DNA from: Carex sylvatica
Lineage: Eukaryota; Streptophyta; Magnoliopsida; Poales; Cyperaceae
Assembly (NCBI GenBank): GCA_964058845.1
Contig: CAXKVR010000260.1
Coordinates: 1 to 46,741, forward strand
Direction: 5' to 3'
Length of the DNA stretch: 46,741 bases
Below the pieces are notes generated by a model, which was given only the letters and a program-made list of their open reading frames with translations, made no database searches and had not been told where the DNA came from. Positions 1 through 11,385 of this stretch are shown one piece after another. The translations under genes and the position numbers were made by a program. Numbering within the stretch: the stretch's first letter is position 1; each line of letters begins with the position of its first letter.

Positions 1-3000
1 TGTGAAAAATATGGTTGAGAGAGCTAGGTCCATGTCGCCTTCATTGCATGGTCATGATCATGGAGAGCCGCATTACTTATTAAAGATGGTATAATTCACA
101 TGTCAAATTGTATTTCTTATTCCAATGCAAAAGCTTCTAGTTTTCTGTTTAAAAGTTTCCCAATTCAAGCTAGTACTTATATAGCCAAAATTGCAATGTT
201 GGGTCGAAATCTCATATACTCCACATGAGCCAAATTTTGCTAACTTGATACATGTATCATTTACCCGATTTACGCTTATTTTCTATGAGACATACTAAAC
301 TACTTGCTTACGATGATCAAAGTCATTTTTCGTGTATATTATTTACCAGATGCTTACATGATCTGATATTTTGCATTTGGGACACAGGTGGAGAATGAAA
401 AATTGACAAAGGGAGATGATGGAAGAAATGTGCTCCAGTTTGTATTGGAAGCCTTGGCATCGGTATGTTTGTTAGTTATTTAGTGGAAAGGGATATATTG
501 ACAATTAACTTTATTTGACAACCCAACATCAATATATATCAAAACAAAAAGAATATTAAAATCCTAGATACATTCTTTATCATTTAGATAGACTATGCAT
601 TAAATTTGGTGCAATTTTTATATCATTTGGTTACCGGTCAAATGCTGATATTCTAAATCGCTTGAAGTATTACCAATTGGTTTTCGGAATGCACCTATGC
701 TAGTCATTTATGATGTCAATGATAAAATACAAGAAGAAATAAACCTATCAGGCCGTTGAGACTGGATGAACTTACTCTCTCTAGTTGAGGTGTGGAAACT
801 ACACCTATACAACCTGTCTAAATCATACAGTACAATTTTTATTTATTTATATGAGCTATATATTATTTATAAGGTTGTCAAAGAAAGTTTGTTGTCAATA
901 TAACATATTTCTTATTTAATATATCTTGATAAGCTGTGTATCAGTTTTTGTGGTTGTCAAATATGTTTGTTGTCAATATAATGTATGCCTTATTTTAAAC
1001 TAGTAAGAAAAATTCATATTGTACCTATTATGTCAGTTCTTTTTTTGTGGAAAATTCAGGTTGTTGAGTATCAGGTTGGAGATGTGCTAGATGTTTTGCC
1101 GGGTCAGAACTCAGCATCTGTTGATGCATTCATAAAAAGGTGTAAACTAGATCCTGATTCTTATATCACGGTATGCAATGCCAATCCCTTTTTCAGCAGC
1201 GTCTGAACATATATATTGCTTCCTATATGTTTATTTAGCTGATTATGATTATGGTGCTTAAATCTCAATTATGTAATTTACACCAGAAAAGTAAGTACTT
1301 GTAAATAGGAAAGCCACAAGAAGCAAATGCACAAAAGAATTAGTTAGTTAACTACTTAATTAGATAATAAATAAACAAACAAACAAACAAATAAATAAAT
1401 AAGCAGGGATCTGTAATTGTGTTATGCCCTTTATTACTGGCACTGATCCCAGATTATATTTTTGGATTTCTGGTAGCCCTGGGAAATAGCATCGAAGGTT
1501 TCATTTCTCTAATCCTATATGTTAGTTTTGCATTTGTATAACAGTTGTACCAAAATCTTTCAGATTGAACCCTGGTCAGGAGAGAAAGATTCACTGGATG
1601 AATATGTGAATGGGTCGTCAGATCATCCCATCCAACTTCGCACCTTCATTTCAAGAGCAATGGACATTGCATCAGCCTCTCCAAGGCGGTATTTCTTTGA
1701 GGCAAGCATTAAGTTGAATCTTTTCCATTGCATTTTTCCATATAATTGCTATATATGGTGATTGAATAATGCATAAGATTAATTGGCCTTCACACACATC
1801 CAGTAGTAGCTGGGCAAATAAAGTAATATGTCCGTTACTATGCTATGAGATACATAAACAAAAATTCCATGTCTTTGTGAAACCAAAGAAATGTCTCAAA
1901 CGATGCATATGTTGTATAGTTGGAGTTTTGGGGGGAGCTTATTGCACATGGATAGGGTAATATATTTGCTTGTAGAGATACTAGTCAAGTGCCCACGCTT
2001 TGCGGTGGGAATTGATAATATTAAATCACAGTAATTAATCTCAACTAATTATAATCTCACCCATAAATAAGAGATCCCCTAAATTTCATAAGATTTTTTT
2101 CCTTTTTTTTGCATTCAAATGACCATAGGCTTACATTTTGGGATACACATGTTGATTATGTTGATTGTAAATATAAGAGACCCCCCTAAATTCATTTGAA
2201 AGCTATTGTAATAATTTTATGCCGACCGAGCGACAAAATAAGCGTGGAGAAAGGAAAAGCAGAGAAAAGCAGTGGGAACGCGCAGGAGAAAAGAGTGAGT
2301 GTGTATCCTCTGTGATATCTCAACTTTTGCGTGACCGACGTGTCCAGTGCCTATTCAGAGGTGATGTAGGGGTCAGTATTATGTGTGCCTTGAGATTCGT
2401 GCAGAGCGTATTTAAACGGTTATGCTTTTCCATAAAGTCATGCAAAGTTTGAGATATCTCAGAGGATACGAATTCGAAAAGAGTTGGAGAAAAACGTGCA
2501 ACGCGTCTTCGGTTTGTTATAGCTAAAACAATTTCCATGTAATTTGTTATGTGATGAGTGTGTTTCGAACTAAATTTAGATTTTTACACGTTTGGCAATA
2601 TGAAACAGATGCATAAGATAAAAAATAATGCTAATGGCTGAGATTGAAATAATTTTGTAATGAGTGGTTCAGATTTTTGAAATGGATGGCTCAGATTCTC
2701 TCTGGGTGAATAGGTGATTGGATGCCAAAAAATTCAACGTGATATTAGTAGTGAGGATAAAGACAGCTTCACGAGTTTTCATCTAATAGTGCTTTGAGGT
2801 TGTGAAATTCCCCCTTTACCCTTAGTAACATATATTTTAGGTGATGAGCTACTATGCATCAGCAGAACATGAAAAGGAGAAGCTACAGTATTTTGCCTCT
2901 CCAGAAGGGAGAGATGATTTATACCAATATAACCAAAAGGAGCACAGGACTGTACTAGAGGTATCACCTTTACATTTGAATAGTCATAGTAGCTTGGGTG

Positions 3001-5272
3001 AGTTTTTGAAACAGTTTCAACCAATGTTTTTAAATGCGATTGCTATATGGTATGCGGAAGGCCACCGCATACTGCATATATGTGGATTTTTATGTGGACT
3101 TATATATGCGGATTTTAAAATGAGAATTCATATATATATATAAACAAGTATGCGGTAATATGCGGCTGAATATGCGATAATAATATGCTGTTGAATATGC
3201 AGTAGTAATATGCGGATCTGCATATATTGACCGCATACAAATTTCTATGCAGATTACAACTGAATACGCATATGCGTAAACCACATTTTATTATCACATA
3301 GACTGTATTTTATTACATTGGTTAACTGTGCCATAAATAAACTGACACTGACTCATTTGTTAGACTTGACAATTGAAATGCAGCCACTTTTTGTATACCA
3401 AACATTTCATTCACTGCCTTTGACAATTGTTACTTGTATAAATGATTTGTGCCTCAGATACTAGAGGATTTCTCTTCAGTGGAGCTGCCATTTGAGTGGT
3501 TGGTACAGCTGGTACCACCTCTAAAGAAAAGATCCTTTTCCATCTCCTCATCCCCTTTGACTCATCCAAATCAGGTGCATTTAACAGTTAGTGTGGTCTC
3601 CTCGGTTACTCCATTTAAGAGAAACCGTTACGGGCTCTGTTCTTCTTGGCTTGCTGGTCTCGACCCGAAAAAAGATGGAGGTATATTAGTTATAAGAAAT
3701 GACATGTCTTTAATGGCAACAAATTGCACTACTGAAAATATCAAAACATTATAGATGCTCCCAAGTAACATAGGAAAATGATCTTTTACTGCATTAGATG
3801 TACTCAAAAAGTGTGAAAACTTTTCTTCTTTGCCAAGGCCTTCCCAGTTTTTTTCAAAAGACACCGGAACAACCCTCTCTTGGGCATATCTCTGGATTAG
3901 ATAATCAAGAAGGGACACTTTGGGTACTTTTTCAATGAAAAATAATGTGAGGATTTTGTTTGAGAGAGTTACCTTGTTCTTGAGAGCTATCCAAGTTAAT
4001 CATTCTTCAGGGCTAATTTTGGTATTTTCATCTTTTGTTGGAACGCACTTGAGAATTTTCTGTTATTATATTAAAAAGGAAAATTTGCAGAGAAGTACTT
4101 GGATTAACTAAATTTGTAAAATGTATGTCATAAATACAATCCTATTGGCATCAAAAACCCTTTCTAAAAAGTTTCGTATTCAGATAACACTAACAATATT
4201 GTCATGAATACAATCCTATTTAAATAAACTTGTCCAGAAGTTTAGGAATCTCATGTAGTTTATTATATAACACTAACAATATTGTCTCTAGTGTCTTTAG
4301 TTCATGGTCAAAAATCAAATTTCCTTATTCCCATCAAAAAAAAAATATCTTCACCACCTTCTTCATACTATTTTCTAAATGAAGAAAATTGATAGCTATT
4401 TTTGTTCTTGTTCTTTTTTCATTTTTATGGAGAAAATGAGGGAGTAAGTATGTGTCCCCTTTTCTTTTTCTGTTGTGTTCCCTCATATATGAAGTTTTTT
4501 ATAGCACACTGATAGTTCTTTGTTCTATAAATGATCTCCATGTCAAATATCTGAAATGTGCTTGATAATTATCAATCCACAAGAAAGAAATGTGTCACAA
4601 AATTGTTATTATTTAGTCAATCTATTTTATTACTGGTTCAAATGTCAGTAATTTCAAGTCCAGTTTACTAAATTTATAAAATGTTCGACTCAGGTTTCAT
4701 ATAGGAAAACAACAATTTGACAATGACTTTTAATTCTAACAGAGGTGCTTGTTCCATCTTGGATCCAACGTGGTACCCTTCCAATACCTCATCCAATGGT
4801 TCCTCTGATCCTTATCGGGCCGGGAACAGGTTGCGCACCGTTTAAGGCCTTCATTGAGGAGCGTGCTATGCAGAACCTAGTTGAACCAACAGCCCCAATC
4901 CTCTTCTTTTTTGGGTGCCGAACCCGTGACACTGACTTCCTCTATAAGGACTTCTGGCTGGCTCACTCATCAGATGAAGGTGTTTTGTCAGAGAAAAAAG
5001 GCGGTGGATTTTACGTAGCTTTTTCGAGGGAGCAAGAAAGGAAAGTATACGTGCAACACAAAATAAGAGAAGAGAGTGCTAGGGTGTGGAGATTGTTGGA
5101 TGGGGGTGCGGCCATTTATTTGGCGGGTTCATCAACCAAAATGCCGGCTGATGTCACTGAAGCATTAGAAGAAGTTGTTGCAAAGGAGAATGGTGTAACA
5201 AGAGAATCAGCAGCAAGGTGGTTAAAGACTCTTGAGAAAGCTGGTCGCTTCAATATTGAGACGTGGTCATAG
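1..5272 (+). CDS. ATR3: NADPH-dependent diflavin oxidoreductase (ATR3/Tah18-like), 5'-partial
   Basis: Family role: passes electrons from NADPH through FAD and FMN to the anamorsin/DRE2 partner in cytosolic Fe-S cluster assembly. Exons that keep one frame: 1-88, 388-462, 1060-1170, 1564-1701, 2841-2960, 3458-3680, 4743-5272 (stop TAG 5270-5272), about 427 codons. The N-terminal FMN (flavodoxin) domain lies upstream of the window. Visible landmarks: FAD-domain stretch YQVGDVLDVLPGQ (exon 3), SASPRRYFFE joined to VMSYYASAEHEKE (exons 4-5), FAD motif RSFSISSS (exon 6), NADPH motif GPGTGCAPFKAF and the C-terminal end FNIETWS with the usual near-terminal Trp (exon 7). The exon 6/7 junction splits a Glu codon (G|AG). 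All introns are GT-AG except intron 4, which starts GCAAGC (GC-AG). An AATAAA lies at 5363-5368. The match along the whole visible length to the plant ATR3 family makes this call firm; exact exon edges are inferred from frame and consensus. Confidence 0.93.
1373..1403. repeat. (AAAC/AAAT)n microsatellite in ATR3 intron 3
   Basis: A run of AAAC then AAAT units lies inside ATR3 intron 3 (1171-1563). It is a simple sequence repeat with no coding content. Confidence 0.85.
1981..2025 (-). mobile_element. Possible Helitron 3' terminus in ATR3 intron 4
   Basis: Read on the minus strand, a GC-rich hairpin (arms CCCACCGC and GCGTGGG around AAA) is followed about 10 nt later by CTAG and a host T. This matches the Helitron 3' end pattern: hairpin, CTRR end, insertion before T. 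The 5' TC end was not found, so the length is unknown and the hairpin could be a relic. Confidence 0.42.
2297..2475. mobile_element. Mutator-type MITE, copy A (intact, 179 bp)
   Basis: Terminal inverted repeats begin GAGTGTGTATCC at the left and end GGATACGAATTC at the right, and extend inward through GATATCTCAA-like sequence. The element is flanked by a perfect 9-bp direct repeat GAAAAGAGT (2288-2296 and 2476-2484). A 9-bp target duplication is typical of Mutator-like elements. It lies inside ATR3 intron 4 and has no coding capacity. Confidence 0.88.
3046..3292. repeat. TATGCGG-rich transposon relic in ATR3 intron 5
   Basis: This stretch of intron 5 (2961-3457) carries many copies of TATGCGG or its complement CCGCATA in both orientations, with inverted matches between its two ends. 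Dense subterminal motifs of this kind are common in hAT-type elements. No target duplication was identified. Confidence 0.5.
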
Positions 5273-6441
5273 ATTCATTCAGTATTAATTTTTTAGGTGA
5301 TAGCTGCAATCCAGTATTGTGTGCACTATACTTGATCAAGACATGAAATACAACCTTAAGTAAATAAATTATGAGCGTTTGTTGAAAGAACATATACGAG
5401 GTAACTATGCCTAGTAAGATTTGACCCATTTACACTTGGTGATTGCGGTTAGAAATTCTCTTCTTTTTTTCTTTTTTTTTTCAATTTTAGTATTTAGATG
5501 CGTTTTATGGTGTTGTACATCAATAGGTAGGTATCAATAATCTGTATTGTGATAAACGGTATTGTTTTATTTGAAGTTCAGAGACTGTTACCACTGAAAA
5601 TTATTGAGCGTCATATTCTTGTACATGTTATTGAGCTTTAATACAAAAACCTTTTCTTGACATTGATACAGCACGATGTCTTGTAATTGAGAAAATTTAG
5701 AGACTTGACTCTAGTTAGTTTTCTTACCTAATTAATGGATAGTTTCCTGTCGTAGATTATGATTCAATCTTGACCCAAATTTTGGAGTTAAGCTTGCACT
5801 TAGAACACTTGTGATCTAATTTCTAACTACTGCTGTCATTTCTTCAGAAACTGTCCATGACCACCATTAACTATCATTCAAAGGTATCGACTTCATAAAA
5901 GTTTCATTTAACAAATGAACGACTGTAACACAAGGTAGACTTCAACTTGTATTTATTACTAAAGGGCTTTTTCCTTTTACCAAATCTGTCTTTCCAGCAT
6001 CCCAGAACTTGTGTTTTCATTGATAATTACAGATTCACCATCTAATGAATATATTTTGTTTAAATTTGGGCTGAATGAGTACTTAGTTACTTACTGATGA
6101 AGACAGGTTAACTGCCTACCAAACTTTTACAAAAACAAAAACAGTCGTCATATAAATTATTAATAAAATGAATGTGTCAAAATCAAGACAAATTGTGATT
6201 AAAAAGAATACAACACCAAGACAAACTGTGATTAAAAATGAATTATTAGACAGACAGCAGACAAATAGCACTGGTGTGATCAAATATGTAATACCTTTTT
6301 GGGATCAAGTAATCAATACCTACTACCTTATTTCCCCCCCAAAAAAAAAAAAAAAAAAAATTAACCATCTGGGTAAGTATCAAATATTTGGCACCGTTAG
6401 CTGCCAATTTCTTCTCATTTCCTTCTCTAAAATCACTTCTT
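5273..6441. other. Convergent intergenic region between ATR3 and MTHFR-like gene
   Basis: It holds the 3' flanks of two convergent genes. Visible features are a C8/A20 homopolymer run near 6335-6360 and a short direct repeat of an AAGACAAA-GTGATTAAAAA word near 6186-6236. No gene was recognised. Confidence 0.6.
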
Positions 6442-6500
6442 CTAAGCAGGTATCAAATTTTTAGCACCATTAGCCACCGATTTCTTCTCCTCTCCCTCCT
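6378..6500. repeat. Imperfect 73-bp tandem duplication at MTHFR-like 3' end
   Basis: The segment starting TATCAAAT at 6378 recurs at 6451 and stays similar for about 50 bp. The 6451 copy encodes the C-terminal residues and sits just upstream of the stop; the other lies beyond the stop and is out of frame. Confidence 0.75.
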
Positions 6501-8582
6501 CTTTCACTGCCAACACTCTAGGTATGGTCTCATTCTCACCTCCTTTGACTAACCCGAGACGCCGTAATACTGCAAGGGTAGGTTCCTCACGGTTCATTGT
6601 GTAAAAGTGCAGTTCCCTGATCCCACGTCGCAGGATCTCTGCGCACATCTCTGTTGCCAGCTGGATCCCATATGCTGCTAGTGCAACCTCGTCCGATTTC
6701 AGCCTCTCCACTGTCTCCCTAATCTCTGTTGGCACCTTTGTCCTGTCAGTATCATTCAGATATGTCAAAATGCTACCTTGAACTTTCGACATGTCAGCTT
6801 GTAATTGGCATAAATTAGAAAGAACATTTAACAAAAGAAATGTGCACTTTGATGCCAAATTAAATGTTACTGAAGCATATCAGAAACTTTTCGGCAGTAT
6901 AGATGAAAATAGCCTAACCGAATTAATAAACCATGATGATCTAGCTCTGCCTTTTTTTTTTATGTAACATAATTTATTTTTTACATCAAGTTAAAGGGTT
7001 GTAAACCTATTGAGATGATTATTTCATTTTGCTATTTTCATGCATCACAATTTCACAACTCATTTAGTATTTAAGTTGCCTAATGGCTGATGGTCAACCT
7101 CTAACTGAACTTGTTCAACACACCAAAAAACCATCATGTTTGTTTAAGAACATGATTAAATCATACACCTATTCATTTTATTTTTTATCTTTATTCTTCT
7201 CCATTTTGAAAAAATAAAAGCTGTCTTTCTCGACTCCTGGTATTACCAAGCAGTCCTTGGAGTATTCCCGGCACAAATGTAAGAAACACAATAAAAAAAA
7301 ATTATGTTCAGAAAATATTATATCTATACCTGCATGTCTTTGTCATTGTCTGAAAGCTCCTGTAGCTGACAATTGGGAGTATTCCCGGCACAATTGGGCA
7401 TTGGATACCAATTCTTCGGCAATCATCAACAAATTTGAAAAAGAAAGACATGTCATAGAACAATTGTGTCACGATGAAGTGAGAACCGGCATCTACCTTT
7501 TCCTTTAGGTACACAAGGTCTTCTTCATATCCTTCTTTAGTGGCAATATCGCTTCCTTCAAGTATCTTGCTTGGGTGTGCCTCTAATAAAATAGTTTTGC
7601 AAATGCTGCTATTAGGTAATTTGTTAATGGAATACAAAAGAGGCAGCAAATATTTCACAAAAGGGTTTCTTTTTTTTCTCATACAAAAAGATAATCAGAT
7701 CTCCTTGGACAAACCAAATTTAAAGATAAGCAACATGGAGATGTAAAAATTAAATAAAAAAATTGGCAGAGACTTTGTTGTATATTACGAAAAATGTATA
7801 TTGCTTGACTGGTATCTTATTCCTAAAATTTCCTTTTCTACCTCTACTTTGAATAATCTTTTTAGCTCTTTCTTTTTCCCCCTTTTCTCTCCTGTGAGGT
7901 CATTATCGAAATTATTGCATCTGAAGAAGAAGCCTTTTTCTTTCCTTCTTTGCAAATAACACTCAATATCTACCCAATTTTGCAATGTAGACAATTCAAC
8001 TCCCTTTCTGAGCTATATTAAACCATATTGATCTGAAATAAATAAAAAATATAAATACAATTCATGCCAACCTGGATATCCAGCAACGCCAAGACCGAAG
8101 TAATCACCATGTCTCAACCTAATATGCTCCACCAGATCCAACCCGCAAACCGGCACACCTTTACCATTCACCTCGGCCGGTTCCACGGCTGCAGCAGCCG
8201 GTGCAGCAACCGGCGGATCTCCTCCAAGCGCGAGAATGTTGCTAACGCCACGCGACTTGGCGCCATCTATTGCACGGTTTATGCCGTCGAGCGTCATGCC
8301 GAGACACGTCAGATGCATCATGGTATCGATACCGATCTCAGTTTGCATCCTCCCGGCGAGGTCGACAGTGACGTCAGCACTCGTCGGTCGCCACGTGATG
8401 TCACAGAAAGAGGCACCGTGTGCCGCCATGCGAGCGACCTTGGCAATGAACGCATCGGCGATCTCAGTGCGCGCCTCGGCGGTGGCTGATTTCGGGAATT
8501 TCGGGGTGAAGTACTCGAAGGAGAAGATGACATGGCTGTCGTCGGATTTGGTGGATTCCTTTATTTTGTTGATGATATGCAT
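6442..8582 (-). CDS. MTHFR: Short methylenetetrahydrofolate reductase-like protein
   Basis: MTHFR reduces 5,10-methylene-THF to 5-methyl-THF with FAD, feeding methionine synthesis in the cytosol. Exons on the minus strand: 8582-8072, 7582-7330, 6742-6442; the frame is kept across both GT-AG introns and gives 354 aa. Family landmarks: FSFEYFTPK with Glu23, FCDITW (59-64), MMHLTC (88-93), LALGGDPP with Asp122, GYPEAHP across the first splice, VTQLFYD and [10 protein letters not shown] in exon 2, [12 protein letters not shown] in exon 3. Oddities: the loop usually written WGAGGSTAD is shortened to WRPTSAD, the Arg of LRGDPP is Gly, and an Ala-rich insert follows. It stops after the catalytic-type domain, whereas plant MTHFR is about 590-600 aa with a C-terminal regulatory half. 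It is either a divergent paralogue or a weakly active enzyme. The family is clear; the activity is not. Confidence 0.86.
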
Positions 8583-9836
8583 GGTTAGTGGTGGTAGTGT
8601 GTGCGGGTGGGTGCGTCAGTGCGTGGTGGGTAGAGAGAGTGGGATTGACGAATGGCCGATGAGAGAGCTCAGAGGGCAAGGGAAGGTGGAGGGGAATAAT
8701 TTAAGGTGAAGGGGGTAGGTGATGAGAGAGGGGGTGGGTTTCAGTAGCTTTCGTTCTCCCTTGCTGTCATCACCTAGTTGAATACTCTGCATTACCTCAC
8801 TGTTTGAGTTTGAATAAAGACTGTCAGATCATAATTCCAACAAATCCGATCCAAACCTGTACTAGACAATCTTGTAAGATTCGTGTTAATATCTAACCAA
8901 CGGACTTAAAAAGTGAGGTACCTTAGATGAATTAGGCTGTCCCCTCGTGCTGCTTTTGTTTTCTTTTTCAGAAAAAATTCTGGAGATTTTCTGTGTATAT
9001 ACTATATAATTTTGCAAAAATCTCAGCATGTCACGTGGCCCATGATACTCGGTAACTCGGACCAATTTTGAACATAAAACGGTTAAAATGTAGAGGAGGG
9101 ATTTATGTTCGGGGGTGTTTATTGGATTTCGGTGTAAATAATTTTGTTCGGTTGAAACTTTGAAGTACTATGATTTTTTTTAATATTTGATTTGGTTTAA
9201 TTTTTTTTATTTTAATTCAACCGATGCATATCTTGATATTTATATCTATAATTATTAAATATAATTATTAAATATATTTGTATACGTATTGAATTTGAGG
9301 AGAGTTTCAATTCTCACGTCTTTCTTACCTCATTATATTCATATTGTATATTTTTATTTTCAAAGTTCAAACTGTTGATTTGAACAGCTCAACATGATAT
9401 TCATATTAAAATATATTTGTGATGAAATTTTATAATTTTGCAATTTTTTTACTAATTTTTAAGATAGGTACAAAATCACTGTGAGCCGTTCAAAAACAAT
9501 GATTTTCTGTCTATCTAAATAAATAGTAAAAAAAATTCAAAAATTTCATCTCGACACATATTTTAGCATAGATATCATATTGAGTGGTTCGGATCAACAT
9601 ATTAGACTTTAAAAATGAAGATATAATGTATGAGGTATGATGAGGTATTGAAGTCCTCATTTAATTTTGATCTTTTTTAAATTTAATATCTCTTATTTTG
9701 GTTCAATAAAATGATAGGGGTGAAATAAGTCGTTATTTTTTCTATCACTTAATCTAAATTATTACTATTTATCGAGTTACAATTACTTATTTTCTAAAGT
9801 ATCAGATTATTTTTTGTTATTTTAATCTTAGAGGAT
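8583..9836. other. Upstream/intergenic region of the MTHFR-like gene
   Basis: Immediately upstream of the MTHFR-like ATG the DNA is rich in GA/GT runs, with no clear TATA box on the minus strand. Around 9110-9150 a GGGGGTGTTTATTGG string resembles a hAT-type terminus, and 9450-9620 holds a diverged copy of the AATAAATAGTAAAAAAA / GGTTCGGATC repeat seen again at 13.2-13.6 kb. No gene was recognised. Confidence 0.5.
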
Positions 9837-11385
9837 TGCAGATTTTCGATGATATTCGAGCTAAAACAGACATAAAACGAAGCAATTCTGACACTCAGCC
9901 GTGCGGATGCCCTCATCCGCATGTGACCCAGAAGAGCTGCTGAAGGAAGTTATGCACTTCGTGCGATTTACACCCAAACCGCATGCGATTTAGGCATCCA
10001 CACGCAGAAACTGTCAGAACAGCGGTTGCAGCTCTAACTTGCCAACTAAGGCCTATATAAGCATCTGAACGCCTAGATAACACATTTATGGACATCTATT
10101 CATCATTTCATACCAGAAAGCATATAGAATTAGGGTTTTCTCTTATGGAGGCTATGCAAAGGAGATATTAGTAAAATAGCAAAGTGTTCATTAGAAAAGA
10201 AGGTATATGCAAGACTTGAAGATGTGCATGAGAGAAGAGACAACATAGGTGTCTTCCTTCCATCTCTCTTTCTCTTTCTTAATATCTTTTGTCTCTTTTG
10301 TTGTTGAACCTGTCATGAGCGGTTAAGCAACCCTTTTCTAGGGTGAAGACATGTAATATTGAATTCTTATGAGTTTAATCTAAAATTTATTTATATTTGT
10401 CATTTGCTTTATGATATGAATTCTTTCTGAGATTTACTCTTTATATTCTTAGTACTTGGTTCTTAAACAAATTTCGTATACACATTGAGATGTACACTCC
10501 ATGGTATGCATAAGAGGTTGACCAATAGGCAAATGATATAATTATCTTAGATACGAGTAGAATAGACGGAATTGTTGACCGCTTGTATCTGAACTTCAGT
10601 TAGAAACATATTAAGGTATAGTTTAGTAGACGAATATCACACTCTATAACTAATAGTGGAGTAATCTTAATTGTTGTTATTGTGAAAGACATATAGAAAG
10701 GACGTAACTGTAAACTTGACCCTTTCTAATATTAGTAATTATGACTTATCATTAATCTTCATGCAATTGTCCCAGGTACCTGAACCAGACCTACTCAATT
10801 AGGGTGTTATAGCAGACTAGTGACTAACACTAGAACATGATTAGCAACTCTCAGATTGCATTTGATATCAGTACAGGGCGTGTGCGGTTCTGATCAAACC
10901 GTATGCGATTCTGACTAGAGTGAAAACCAGCTGTGTACAGTTTGCGTAATAGCATGCGGATGGTGAGAGAACCGCATGCAACTGAACAACTTTACATTGA
11001 CAGGTCTAGGCAGTAGCATGCACTTGGTGACAAACCGCATGCAACTGCTAAGTATTCCAGAACCTAGATTAAACGAGTTTGAATGATAGAATGTCTGAAT
11101 CCCTAAAATCTCATCTTCTAAATACTTAATCTACTACTACTTCACTATTCTAACTCAACATTACAATCAAACAACCAACAATCAATCAATCAAACACAAC
11201 CAACTAACCTAAAAGAACCAATAACCTAGACTTGATTTGCGATTAGATATCTTAATATACCATCCCTACGAATCGACACCCTGATCTATACTATACGATA
11301 AGTTTATACGCTTGTAAACTGATAGTAGAGTAGACATTTAGGGTTACAAATATTATTAGCTTTGAATTTGATACATCATCAAACA
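9837..11385 (+). mobile_element. LTR-like retrotransposon relic
   Basis: No ORF of note. A perfect interrupted palindrome GCGGATG/CATCCGC (9903-9920) and repeats of the word AACCGCATGC (near 9975, 10970, 11030) flank a TATATAAG box (10054-10061), a layout typical of a retrotransposon LTR promoter. Sequence near 11260-11300 (CCCTACGAATCGACACCC) resembles the distal part of plant Ty3/gypsy LTRs. Exact TG...CA ends and the target duplication were not resolved, so both edges are approximate. Confidence 0.5.

Noticed and set aside
8064..8709. Plus-strand ORFs over MTHFR-like exon 1
   Set aside because: They are antisense shadows of the GC-richer exon; the minus frame shows the family motifs.
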